A DNA stretch of 64,000 nucleotides from Gammaproteobacteria bacterium (GTDB lineage Bacteria; Pseudomonadota; Gammaproteobacteria; GCA-001735895), in contig JASJCI010000014.1 in the NCBI GenBank assembly GCA_030066085.1, forward strand, positions 20,349-84,348. Reading direction: 5' to 3'. Shown piece by piece: positions 45,560 to 56,116 of the stretch; positions within the stretch are counted from its first letter, which is position 1, and each line of letters opens with the position of its first letter. A model generated the notes under the pieces. The model saw nothing but the letters and a program-made list of their open reading frames with translations, was not told the DNA's origin and did no database searches. The translations under genes were made by a program, and so were the position numbers.

Positions 45560-46279
45560 TTACACCCGCTCGTCGTGTAACACCAGGTCCCGCCCGGCGC
45601 GCCAGCTTATGAAGCTGGGCCCCGGCTGCCAGTCGCCGAGCACGTAACGCATCCTGCCGTCCGGCAGATCGTGCACCGCCGGCCGATGGGTGTGGCCATG
45701 CAGCAGCACGTCGACCTGCAGGCGGTCGAGGTATTCCTGCACCGCTGCCTGGTTGACATCCATGATCTCCTCCGACTTGTGCGCCATCGCGTCGGCACTG
45801 TCGCTGCGCAGCCGGGCCGCAATTTGACGGCGCTCGGCGAGCGGGCGGGCGAGAAACTCGGATTGCCAGGCGGGATCGCGCACCTGCCGACGAAAGGCCT
45901 GGTAGTCGTGATCATCGGTGCACAGCAGGTCGCCATGCAGCAGCGCAACCCGGCGCTGGCCCAGTTCGAGAATCTCGGGCTCGTGCAGCAGGCGCATGCC
46001 GACGCGCTCGGCGAATGCTCGCCCGAGCAGGAAATCCCGGTTGCCGGCGATGAAGGCGAGCTCGGTGTGCTCGGCGACCCGTGCGAGGGCCGCGATTACA
46101 TCCGCCAGCTCGTCGGCCGGGTCGTCGTCACCCAGCCACGCCTCGAACAGATCGCCAAGGATGTAGAGGGCGTCCGCCGTCGTGGCGCGTTCGCGCAGGA
46201 ATTCGACCAGGCGCCGCGTGACCTGCGGTCGACGGGGATCCAGGTGGCAGTCCGAAATGAACAGGATTTCGTCAGCCAT
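45560..46279 (-). CDS. lpxH: UDP-2,3-diacylglucosamine hydrolase
   Basis: LpxH (239 residues) is a calcineurin-like manganese phosphoesterase that makes lipid X in lipid A synthesis. The metal motifs are all visible: FISDCHLD near residue 7, LGDLFEAWLGDDD, AGNRDFLLG, LHGDLL and the C-terminal HGHTHRP. It lies downstream of the cyclophilin gene on the same strand with a 12-base gap, as in many Gammaproteobacteria (ppiB-lpxH). Confidence 0.96.
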   Translation of the reverse strand: MADEILFISDCHLDPRRPQVTRRLVEFLRERATTADALYILGDLFEAWLGDDDPADELADVIAALARVAEHTELAFIAGNRDFLLGRAFAERVGMRLLHEPEILELGQRRVALLHGDLLCTDDHDYQAFRRQVRDPAWQSEFLARPLAERRQIAARLRSDSADAMAHKSEEIMDVNQAAVQEYLDRLQVDVLLHGHTHRPAVHDLPDGRMRYVLGDWQPGPSFISWRAGRDLVLHDERV

Positions 46280-46291
46280 GAGGACAGCGGA

Positions 46292-46915
46292 CTACTGGCG
46301 GCTGGCCCCGGTTATGGTGATCGTCTCGAGCGGCACGTTCTGGTGCATGCCCTTGTTGCCGGTCGCTACCCCGGCGATGGCGTCGACCACGTCCATGCCT
46401 TGCACGACCTTGCCAAAGACGGCGTAGCCCCAGCCCTGCATCGATTCGCTGGTGAAATTCAGGAAATCGTTGTCGGCGTGGTTGATGAAAAACTGCGAGG
46501 TTGCCGAGTGCGGATCGCTGGTGCGCGCCATCGCGAGGGTGCCGCGGTCGTTGCGCAGGCCGTTTTGGGCCTCGTTTTCGATCGGCGCGCGTGAACTCGG
46601 CTTGTCGCTCATATCCTCGGTGATACCACCGCCCTGGATCATGAAGTTGGGGATCACGCGGTGAAAGGTGGTACCCACGTAATAGCCGTCGTCGACGTAG
46701 GCGAGGAAGTTTTCGCTGCTGACGGGAGCATTCTGCATGTCCAGCTCGACCAGGATGTTACCCATGCTGGTTTCGAACAGTACGGTCGGATTGCCGGTTG
46801 CTTCATTCATTGATTTTTCACCTTTGTTTTCATCTTTGATAGATGGATAAAGTACCAGGGATAGGATCGCTGCAAGCACGACCGCAAGCGGCAGAAGCGT
46901 CTTTTTCATCAGCAT
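46292..46915 (-). CDS. ppiB: Cyclophilin-type peptidyl-prolyl isomerase with N-terminal signal anchor
   Basis: A cyclophilin domain (about residues 42-205; [21 protein letters not shown]) is preceded by a hydrophobic stretch (about 6-23) that looks like a signal anchor or uncleaved export signal. Two starts are plausible: ATG 46915 (207 residues, membrane/periplasmic, AGGA upstream) and ATG 46810 (172 residues, cytoplasmic, with a strong AAAGGTGA 8 bases upstream). The whole frame is reported. The short form matches classical cytosolic PpiB beside lpxH and cysS. The domain call is certain and the localisation is not. Confidence 0.92.
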   Translation of the reverse strand: MLMKKTLLPLAVVLAAILSLVLYPSIKDENKGEKSMNEATGNPTVLFETSMGNILVELDMQNAPVSSENFLAYVDDGYYVGTTFHRVIPNFMIQGGGITEDMSDKPSSRAPIENEAQNGLRNDRGTLAMARTSDPHSATSQFFINHADNDFLNFTSESMQGWGYAVFGKVVQGMDVVDAIAGVATGNKGMHQNVPLETITITGASRQ

Positions 46916-47045
46916 TCCTGTTAGTTGGCGCAGGCGGATTCTACTGATTTGCCGGGCTCCTGGGAAGCTGGCGCGATTTAACGGTTTTCCACTGATCTGG
47001 CATCTTTTACACTTCGCCCTTTGAGCCGGTTCCCGCGGAGCTTTG

Positions 47046-48434
47046 ATGCTGACAATCTACAACAGCCTGACGCGACAAAAAGAAACCTTCGAGCCCATCG
47101 TGCCCGGCGAGGTGCGCATGTACGTCTGTGGCATGACGGTATACGATTTTTGTCATATCGGGCACGCGCGGGTGCTGGTGGTGTTCGACGTGGTCTATCG
47201 TTTCCTGCGTCACCTCGGTTTCGACGTGACCTACGTCCGCAACATTACCGACATCGACGACAAGATCATTCAGCGCGCGAATGAAAACGACGAGGACTAT
47301 CACCAGCTTACGCAGCGTTTCATCGACGCGATGCACGAGGACACCGACGCACTGGGCGTGTTGCGGCCGGACCACGAACCCCGCGCCACCGATACGATCG
47401 CGGAAATGCTCGACATGATCGAAAAACTGCTCGCCCGGGGTTATGCCTACCAGGCGAGTAATGGCGACGTGTATTACTCGGTGTCGAAGTTCGCCGATTA
47501 CGGCCAGCTGTCGGGCAAGAAGATCGAGGAATTGCGCGCGGGCGAGCGCGTCGATGTCGACCTGGACAAGCAGGATCCGCTCGATTTCGTGCTGTGGAAA
47601 GCCTCCAAGCCCGGCGAGCCCAGCTGGCCCTCGTCTTTCGGAGATGGACGTCCCGGCTGGCACATCGAGTGCTCGGCGATGTCGAGCAGCCTGCTCGGGC
47701 AGCACTTCGACATACACGGTGGCGGCCAGGATCTGCAGTTTCCGCATCATGAAAACGAGATCGCGCAGAGCGAGGCCTGTAATGGCGTAAAATTCGTCAA
47801 TTACTGGATGCACAATGGCTTCGTGCGCGTCAACGAGGAAAAGATGTCCAAGTCGCTGGGCAACTTTTTTATCCTGCGCGACGTGCTGCAGAGCTACCGC
47901 GCGGAAGAGATTCGCTATTTCATTCTCGGCAGCCACTATCGCAGCCCGCTGAATTACTCGGAGGAGCAGCTCGATAATGCGCGCGCCGCGCTGCAGCGTC
48001 TGTACGCCGCGCTGCTGGACACCGAGCTAGTCGAACCACCCGCCGGACACGAATACCAGCAGCGTTTCGAGGCCGCGCTGGCGGATGATTTCAATACCGC
48101 TGTCGCTATTGCAGTGCTGTTCGACCTGGTACGTGATATCAACCGCGCCAAGCAGGAAGCAGACGATGCCCGCCATGCGCTGGCCAGCCTGCTGCGCTAT
48201 CTCGGCGGCATCATCGGTTTGCTGCAGGCCGACCCGGAGGCGTTTCTCAAGTCGGCCCCGGGGAGCGGTGACAGTGGCCTGTCCGATGATCGAATCGAGG
48301 CGCTGGTCGAGCAACGGCTGCAGGCACGCGCGGCGCGCGACTGGGCCAGCGCCGATGAGATCCGTGATCAATTGACCGCGGCCGGTATCGAAATCGAGGA
48401 TGGTCCCGAAGGCACCCGCTGGCGCCGCGGCTAG
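47046..48434 (+). CDS. cysS: Cysteinyl-tRNA synthetase
   Basis: CysRS (462 residues) is a class I enzyme. Seen are zinc Cys28 in [10 protein letters not shown], the HIGH motif (37-40), the [14 protein letters not shown] and [15 protein letters not shown] zinc/active-site segments and the [10 protein letters not shown] signature near residue 265. ATG 47046 follows GGAGCTTTG. A second ATG-like TTG one codon upstream is ignored. It precedes the tRNA cluster, the same neighbourhood as in Pseudomonas. Confidence 0.97.
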   Translation: MLTIYNSLTRQKETFEPIVPGEVRMYVCGMTVYDFCHIGHARVLVVFDVVYRFLRHLGFDVTYVRNITDIDDKIIQRANENDEDYHQLTQRFIDAMHEDTDALGVLRPDHEPRATDTIAEMLDMIEKLLARGYAYQASNGDVYYSVSKFADYGQLSGKKIEELRAGERVDVDLDKQDPLDFVLWKASKPGEPSWPSSFGDGRPGWHIECSAMSSSLLGQHFDIHGGGQDLQFPHHENEIAQSEACNGVKFVNYWMHNGFVRVNEEKMSKSLGNFFILRDVLQSYRAEEIRYFILGSHYRSPLNYSEEQLDNARAALQRLYAALLDTELVEPPAGHEYQQRFEAALADDFNTAVAIAVLFDLVRDINRAKQEADDARHALASLLRYLGGIIGLLQADPEAFLKSAPGSGDSGLSDDRIEALVEQRLQARAARDWASADEIRDQLTAAGIEIEDGPEGTRWRRG

Positions 48435-48447
48435 GTTTCCGTCCGGA

Positions 48448-48476
48448 TTGACGGTGCCGGGTCTTGCGCGTATGAT
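48448..48476 (+). promoter_or_regulatory. Sigma-70 promoter of the tRNA cluster
   Basis: TTGACG (48448-48453), a 17-base spacer and TATGAT (48471-48476) end 23 bases before tRNA-Pro. Both hexamers match at five of six positions. Confidence 0.75.
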
Positions 48477-48499
48477 TCCGCGCCTGCCGGAGGGCACAT

Positions 48500-48576
48500 C
48501 GGGGTGTAGCGCAGCCTGGTAGCGCAACTGCTTTGGGAGCAGTGGGTCGGGAGTTCGAATCTCTCCACCCCGACCA
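48500..48576 (+). tRNA. tRNA-Pro(UGG)
   Basis: This 77-nt cloverleaf begins CGGGGTG and ends CACCCCG-ACCA (CCA encoded). The anticodon loop TTTGGGA gives UGG for proline, and the T-arm GGGAGTTCGAATCTCTC is intact. It is the first of four tRNA genes between cysS and tig. Confidence 0.97.
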
Positions 48577-48597
48577 GATTTCTACGCCGCGATAGCG

Positions 48598-48603
48598 TAC
48601 AAT
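48598..48603 (+). promoter_or_regulatory. Possible -10 element before the tRNA-Arg gene
   Basis: TACAAT lies 22 bases before the tRNA-Arg gene. The -35 at the right spacing (CAGATT, overlapping the tRNA-Pro CCA) is weak, so this may be a secondary promoter within the cluster. Confidence 0.35.
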
Positions 48604-48624
48604 ACGTTATCCGACGATTTCTGA

Positions 48625-48934
48625 GCGCCCGTAGCTCATCTGGATAGAGCATCGGCCTTTGAGCGCGCGTCACGAACGCGCCGAGAGGAGCCTTTCCGGG
48701 GAAATCAACCCGAAAAGTGGACCGCACTGTATCGGGGAAACCTTAACAGCCGGCACCCGTGGCCGGGCTGATGGCAATCCCGAGGAAACCGGCAACGGGA
48801 TCCGTAGAGACTATACGTGCGGCACCTGAGACGGTGAAGAGATAGTCCAGACCACAAACCCTGCGGGGGCGTCGAAAGGCGTAGTTGGTAAGCTAAGCCG
48901 AGGGTAGCAGGTTCGAGTCCTGCCGGGCGTGCCA
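48625..48934 (+). tRNA. tRNA-Arg(UCU), interrupted by a group I intron
   Basis: Exon 1 (48625-48659) and exon 2 (48893-48934) together make a canonical 77-nt tRNA closely resembling E. coli argU. The acceptor arm is GCGCCCG / CGGGCGT, with a G1-U72 wobble. The D-arm is GCTC...GAGC, the anticodon stem TCGGC / GCCGA, the T-arm is normal, and GCCA is encoded. The rebuilt anticodon loop is C-U-[UCU]-A-A, which reads AGA/AGG as arginine. Unspliced, the gene cannot fold an anticodon arm. The break is after U34, between the first and second anticodon bases. Confidence 0.95.
48660..48892 (+). ncRNA. Group I intron in tRNA-Arg(UCU), 233 nt, ORF-less
   Basis: The intron ends in G48892 (omega-G). In P1, exon CCUU plus intron U48660 pairs with AGAGG (48684-48688), placing a G-U pair exactly at U48659/G48685. 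A P1 extension is GCGCGT (48665-48670) with ACGCGC (48676-48681). In the core, P3 pairs CCGCAC 48722-48727 with GTGCGG 48817-48822. P6 pairs ATCCCG 48777-48782 with CGGGAT 48796-48801, P7 pairs GACTAT 48809-48814 with ATAGTC 48842-48847, and P8 pairs CACC 48823-48826 with GGTG 48833-48836. A GAAA-capped P9-like hairpin follows. The size, small loops and the AGAGACTA and AGATAGTCC core strings resemble the compact tRNA introns of the Azoarcus (IC3) kind. It is probably self-splicing, and no homing endonuclease is encoded. Confidence 0.95.
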
Positions 48935-48940
48935 GTTAAT

Positions 48941-49018
48941 GGTGGATGTAGCTCAGTTGGTTAGAGTGCAAGATTGTGATTCTTGATGTCGTGGGTTCGA
49001 ATCCCATCATCCACCCCA
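48941..49018 (+). tRNA. tRNA-His(GUG)
   Basis: The sequence starts with the extra G(-1) typical of tRNA-His (GGTGGATG), opposite C73 in CCACCCCA. The anticodon loop TTGTGAT gives GUG. The cloverleaf is complete with CCA encoded. It lies 6 bases after tRNA-Arg. Confidence 0.96.
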
Positions 49019-49025
49019 TCTTCCC

Positions 49026-49052
49026 GGCGCCTGTCAACAGGCGCCTTTTTTT
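49026..49052 (+). terminator. Rho-independent terminator after tRNA-His
   Basis: A perfect 8-bp stem GGCGCCTG / CAGGCGCC with loop TCAA is followed by seven T. It ends the Pro-Arg-His transcript, so tRNA-Leu must have its own promoter. Confidence 0.95.
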
Positions 49053-49064
49053 GTCCCGGCGAAA

Positions 49065-49093
49065 CTGGGAAAAGCGGTTCGAAAACCTATAAT
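49065..49093 (+). promoter_or_regulatory. Promoter of tRNA-Leu
   Basis: A consensus TATAAT (49088-49093) lies 18 bases before the tRNA, with a weak CTGGGA (49065-49070) 17 bases further up. It lies just after the terminator of the preceding tRNA operon. Confidence 0.65.
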
Positions 49094-49111
49094 CGGTAGC
49101 TTCGAATACTT

Positions 49112-49197
49112 GCGAAAGTGGCGGAATTGGTAGACGCGCCAGATTTAGGTTCTGGTATCTTTACGATGTGAGAGTTCGAGTCTCTCCTTTCGCACCA
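49112..49197 (+). tRNA. tRNA-Leu(UAG)
   Basis: An 86-nt class II tRNA: acceptor GCGAAAG / CTTTCGC, anticodon loop TTTAGGT giving UAG (Leu), a long variable arm (TATCTTTACGATGTG) and an encoded ACCA end. Confidence 0.96.
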
Positions 49198-49207
49198 AAC
49201 CCAATCG

Positions 49208-49235
49208 CCGCGGCGTTCGAGCCGCGGTTTTTTTT
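49208..49235 (+). terminator. Rho-independent terminator after tRNA-Leu
   Basis: A perfect 7-bp stem CCGCGGC / GCCGCGG with a 6-base loop is followed by eight T, 11 bases after the tRNA-Leu CCA. Confidence 0.93.
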
Positions 49236-49316
49236 ATTTCGGCACCTGCTCCGGGAGCGCCTGCCTGTCCGTCGCCGGCAGGCTCGCGAGCGCCTCCCGG
49301 CAACCGGCAAAAATGG

Positions 49317-49345
49317 CTGACAAGCGCAGGCCGGGTGGGTATAAT
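49317..49345 (+). promoter_or_regulatory. Sigma-70 promoter of tig
   Basis: CTGACA (49317-49322), a 17-base spacer and consensus TATAAT (49340-49345). It gives trigger factor a leader of about 105 bases. Confidence 0.75.
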
Positions 49346-49458
49346 CCGCGGCCTTTGGGAAAGCGTTCACTCCAGGGGCGCTCACATCCTCCAGTTTCGA
49401 CCCGACCCGTGCGGGCCAAGGTGCCCCGTATCCCGGTCCGGATTGACGAGATTTTCAC

Positions 49459-50763
49459 ATGCAAGTATCGATAGAAACCCTCGAAGGCCTGGAACGCCGT
49501 ATGACCGTGCAGATTCCGGGCGATGAAGTCGACGCAGCGGTCGAGAAAAAACTGCGCGACCTGAGCAAGACCGTACGTATCGACGGCTTTCGGCCGGGCA
49601 AGGTACCGCTCAAGGTCGTGCAGCAGAAATTCGGTGGCCACGTGCGCCAGGAAGTCATCGGTGACGTGATCGAGTCCTCTTACCAGGAAGCGCTGATCCA
49701 GGAAAACGTTCGGCCCGCGGGCATGCCCAGCATCGATTCGATCAATTCCGAGGAAAAGCAGGACATGTCCTACACCGCCACCTTCGAGGTATATCCCGAG
49801 GTCGAATCGCTGAACCTCGAGGCGATCGAGGTCGAGAAGCCGGTGGTCGAGGTGACTGACGGGGATTTCGATACCATGCTCGAAACCCTGCGCGAGCAGC
49901 GCAAGACCTGGAAAGAAACCGACGCGATCGCCGCGCAGGGATTCCAGGTCATGGTCGACTTCGAAGGCAAGATCGACGGTGAAAACTTCGAGGGCGGCAG
50001 CGGCAAGGACATGCCGGTCGAAATCGGGGCAGGGCAGATGCTGCCGGAGTTCGAGCAGGGCCTCGAGGGGATCAAAACCGGCGAGGAGCGCAGCGTACAG
50101 GTCACGTTCCCCGAGGATTATCACGGTAAGGAAGTTGCCGGCAAAACCGCCGAGTTCGCGCTGCGTGCCACGCAGGTATCCGAACCGGAGCTACCCGAGA
50201 TCGACGCGGAGTTCGCCAAGGGCTTTGGGATCGAGGACGGTGACCTCGAGCGTTTCCGCGGCGACGTGCGTGCCAACATGGAAAAAGAGCGTAGCGATCG
50301 CGTCAAGCAACTGGTCAAGAGCCGCGTCATGGATGGCTTGCTCGAGCACAACGAGATCATCGCGCCGAGTGCGCTGGTGGCCGAGGAAATCAAGAATTTG
50401 CGCGGCCAGGCCGCGGGGCGCATGGGACGAAGCCCGGAAGAAGTGGATGCAACCAGTTTTCCCGACGAATTGTTCAGCGCCGAGGCCGGCCGCCGGGTGC
50501 AGCTGGGATTGCTGATCTCGGAGGTCATCAGGCAGGAAAAGGTCGAGCTGGACCAGGAGCAGGTCGAACAGGCCATCGAGGAAATGGCGGTCGCCTACGA
50601 GCAGCCCGACCAGGTCCGCAATTACTACCGACAGAACCAGCAGGCACGCGCCAGCGTAGAAAGCATGGTACTTGAAGAGCAGGTCGTCAACCATATCTTG
50701 GGGCGAGCGAAGGTGACCGAAAAAGAGGGCAGCTTCGACGACCTGATGAAAGGCAATCTCTGA
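49459..50763 (+). CDS. tig: Trigger factor
   Basis: The ribosome-bound chaperone (434 residues) has three domains. The N-terminal ribosome-binding domain carries the signature [11 protein letters not shown] at about residues 45-55 (GFRxGKxP). An FKBP-type isomerase domain spans about 150-245 ([17 protein letters not shown]...). The C-terminal helical arms follow. The length equals E. coli Tig (432). It opens the tig-clpP-clpX-lon-hupB proteostasis block, with clpP 14 bases downstream. Confidence 0.97.
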   Translation: MQVSIETLEGLERRMTVQIPGDEVDAAVEKKLRDLSKTVRIDGFRPGKVPLKVVQQKFGGHVRQEVIGDVIESSYQEALIQENVRPAGMPSIDSINSEEKQDMSYTATFEVYPEVESLNLEAIEVEKPVVEVTDGDFDTMLETLREQRKTWKETDAIAAQGFQVMVDFEGKIDGENFEGGSGKDMPVEIGAGQMLPEFEQGLEGIKTGEERSVQVTFPEDYHGKEVAGKTAEFALRATQVSEPELPEIDAEFAKGFGIEDGDLERFRGDVRANMEKERSDRVKQLVKSRVMDGLLEHNEIIAPSALVAEEIKNLRGQAAGRMGRSPEEVDATSFPDELFSAEAGRRVQLGLLISEVIRQEKVELDQEQVEQAIEEMAVAYEQPDQVRNYYRQNQQARASVESMVLEEQVVNHILGRAKVTEKEGSFDDLMKGNL

Positions 50764-50777
50764 CCCGACGAGGCTTC

Positions 50778-51452
50778 ATGAACGATATTCGAATTCCGCC
50801 GAGCGTTACCTCCATCCTGCCGGAATACACCAACCCGCGCGCCAACCTGGTGCCGATGGTGGTCGAGCAGTCGGCGCGCGGTGAACGCGCCTACGACATC
50901 TATTCGCGCCTGCTCAAGGAGCGGGTGATCTTCGTCGTGGGTCCGATCGAGGACCACATGGCCAACCTCATCGTCGCGCAGCTGCTGTTTCTCGAGTCGG
51001 AGAATCCCGACAAGGACATCTCGCTGTACATCAACAGCCCGGGTGGCTCGGTAACGGCCGGACTCGCTATCTACGACACCATGCAGTTCATCAAGCCCGA
51101 CGTCAGCACCCTGTGCACCGGCCAGGCGGCCAGCATGGGGGCGATCCTGCTGGCGGGAGGTTGTGCCGGAAAACGTTATGGATTGCCGCATTCCCGGGTC
51201 ATGATCCACCAGCCGCTGGGCGGTTTCCAGGGGCAGGCCAGCGATTTCGAAATCCATGCCCGCGAAATCCTCGCGGTGCGTGCACGCCTCAACAAGCTGC
51301 TGGCGCAGCACACGGGCCAGAAGGAAGACGTGATCGATCGCGATACCGAGCGCGACAACTTCATGAGCGCCACCGAATCGGTCGAATACGGTCTTATCGA
51401 TCAAGTTTTGGTCGCGCGTGCCGACCCTGAAGAAAACAGCGCTGCGGAATAG
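50778..51452 (+). CDS. clpP: ATP-dependent Clp protease proteolytic subunit
   Basis: ClpP (224 residues) forms the tetradecameric serine protease chamber. The catalytic triad is Ser119 ([10 protein letters not shown]), His144 (MIHQPLGG) and an Asp near 193 ([10 protein letters not shown]). A short N-terminal extension before [18 protein letters not shown] corresponds to the self-cleaved propeptide. It is followed by a 118-base gap with a separate promoter for clpX. Confidence 0.97.
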   Translation: MNDIRIPPSVTSILPEYTNPRANLVPMVVEQSARGERAYDIYSRLLKERVIFVVGPIEDHMANLIVAQLLFLESENPDKDISLYINSPGGSVTAGLAIYDTMQFIKPDVSTLCTGQAASMGAILLAGGCAGKRYGLPHSRVMIHQPLGGFQGQASDFEIHAREILAVRARLNKLLAQHTGQKEDVIDRDTERDNFMSATESVEYGLIDQVLVARADPEENSAAE

Positions 51453-51505
51453 AAAACCGGTTCATGCATTAGTGTGAATCGCTAATCAAAAAGCGTTTTT
51501 TTCGG

Positions 51506-51534
51506 TTGTACTAGGCCGCGCCGTCTAATATTAT
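51506..51534 (+). promoter_or_regulatory. Sigma-70 promoter between clpP and clpX
   Basis: TTGTAC (51506-51511), a 17-base spacer and TATTAT (51529-51534). It lies 36 bases upstream of the clpX ATG, after a weak 4-bp hairpin with a T-run (about 51480-51503). clpX can therefore be expressed apart from clpP. Confidence 0.65.
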
Positions 51535-51570
51535 CGATCCAGTTGGGCGTTTGTATTCGGTTGTTTGGTA

Positions 51571-52845
<1,275 letters not shown>

Positions 52846-52877
52846 GTCTCGATTTCCTGACGGGGGTCGAGGCCGGG

Positions 52878-52905
52878 TTGAAAACGGAGTTTCCAATCCT
52901 ATCTA
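52878..52905 (+). promoter_or_regulatory. Candidate promoter of lon (sigma-70 or heat-shock type)
   Basis: TTGAAA (52878-52883) and TATCTA (52900-52905) are 16 bases apart. The sequence GTTGAAA followed after 14 bases by CCTATCTA also resembles the sigma-32 pattern CTTGAAA / CCCCATnT. lon is a heat-shock gene in relatives, so sigma-32 control is plausible but not proven. Confidence 0.45.
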
Positions 52906-52933
52906 ACCCCGACAATTCAGCTTTGAGGCTCCT

Positions 52934-55372
<2,439 letters not shown>

Positions 55373-55421
55373 CCGGTTGCGCTTCGCGGCGCCGTAATAA
55401 TGCGACATATTTTGTTTTTTT

Positions 55422-55435
55422 AACCTTTTAAGGTT
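55422..55435. repeat. Inverted repeat in the lon-hupB gap
   Basis: AACCTT-TT-AAGGTT (6-bp arms) lies 50 bases after the lon stop. A T-rich run precedes it, not follows it, on the plus strand, so it is not a normal terminator for lon. It could be a protein-binding site upstream of the hupB promoter. Confidence 0.35.
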
Positions 55436-55461
55436 GACCGTAAAGCGTGCTGTTGGTTTAA

Positions 55462-55489
55462 TTCGACGCTCTGGACGGGGGATTATAAG
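55462..55489 (+). promoter_or_regulatory. Candidate sigma-70 promoter of hupB
   Basis: TTCGAC (55462-55467), 16 bases, then TATAAG (55484-55489). It leaves a leader of about 105 bases with a GCCC-TTCG-GGC mini-hairpin at about 55551-55561. Confidence 0.55.
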
Positions 55490-55601
55490 AGCACTTTTTG
55501 TTTGCTCATCTACGAATAAAGCAAGCTTTCGGGACTTGGTTTGCCTGTCCGCCCTTCGGGCTAAAAATTAAATCAACTTACTAACCAAATGGAAAAGTCT
55601 A

Positions 55602-55874
55602 ATGAATAAATCCGAATTGATCGATGCTGTTGCGAACGTTGCCGATTTGAATAAAGCCGATGCATCTCGTGCCGTAGACGGCGTGATTGCCGCAGTTACC
55701 GAAGCACTGAAATCCGGTGACCAGGTCACCGTGGTGGGCTTCGGCACATTCCTCGTCAGCCAGCGCGGCGCACGTTCAGGTCGTAATCCTCGTACCGGTG
55801 AAACCATCCAGATTGCAGCGTCCAACGTTCCGCGATTTAAGGCTGGCAAAGCGCTGAAAGACGCAGTAAACTAG
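55602..55874 (+). CDS. hupB: DNA-binding protein HU-beta
   Basis: This 90-residue HU-family nucleoid protein contains the [11 protein letters not shown] start, [14 protein letters not shown] core and the beta-arm signature [15 protein letters not shown] with the Pro63-type intercalating residue. Its position directly after lon is the conserved hupB locus. The tRNA-Val gene begins 20 bases after the stop. Confidence 0.97.
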   Translation: MNKSELIDAVANVADLNKADASRAVDGVIAAVTEALKSGDQVTVVGFGTFLVSQRGARSGRNPRTGETIQIAASNVPRFKAGKALKDAVN

Positions 55875-55894
55875 CGCCCCTTTTTTGGCACACT

Positions 55895-55970
55895 GGGTGC
55901 TTAGCTCAGCTGGGAGAGCATCGCCCTTACAAGGCGAGGGTCGGCGGTTCGATCCCGTCAGCACCCACCA
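55895..55970 (+). tRNA. tRNA-Val(UAC)
   Basis: A 76-nt cloverleaf: acceptor GGGTGCT / AGCACCC, anticodon loop CTTACAA giving UAC, T-arm GGCGGTTCGATCCCGTC and an ACCA end. Confidence 0.97.
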
Positions 55971-55978
55971 CTAAACCA

Positions 55979-56055
55979 GGAGTGGTAGTTCAGTTGGTTA
56001 GAATACCGGCCTGTCACGCCGGGGGTCGCGGGTTCGAGTCCCGTCCACTCCGCCA
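55979..56055 (+). tRNA. tRNA-Asp(GUC)
   Basis: A 77-nt cloverleaf: acceptor GGAGTGG / CCACTCC, anticodon loop CTGTCAC giving GUC, and an encoded GCCA end. It lies 8 bases after tRNA-Val, as in Pseudomonas-type genomes. Confidence 0.97.
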
Positions 56056-56061
56056 TCACCT

Positions 56062-56084
56062 GAAGCGCTCGTCCCGAGCGCTTC
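56062..56084 (+). terminator. Hairpin after tRNA-Asp (weak or processing-type terminator)
   Basis: A strong perfect stem GAAGCGCTC(G) / (C)GAGCGCTTC with a short loop lies 6 bases after tRNA-Asp. It lacks a T-run, so it may stop 3' exonucleases or give partial termination before ppiD rather than act as a classical terminator. Confidence 0.5.
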
Positions 56085-56116
56085 GCTTCGGTTAGGTAGA
56101 AGCAGAATCCCGATCA

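Noticed and set aside
48431..48727. 98-codon minus-strand reading frame across the tRNA-Pro and tRNA-Arg genes
   Set aside because: It is antisense to tRNAs and shows no recognisable protein family or ribosome site.
48660..48892. Homing endonuclease or maturase inside the intron
   Set aside because: 233 nt with no LAGLIDADG, GIY-YIG or HNH-type frame; the core helices fill the sequence.
48625..48934. Reading the interrupted tRNA as tRNA-Lys(UUU), with the loop completed by T48660
   Set aside because: It would require the intron to end in C rather than G and would break the splice-site G-U pair. The body matches tRNA-Arg (argU), not tRNA-Lys.
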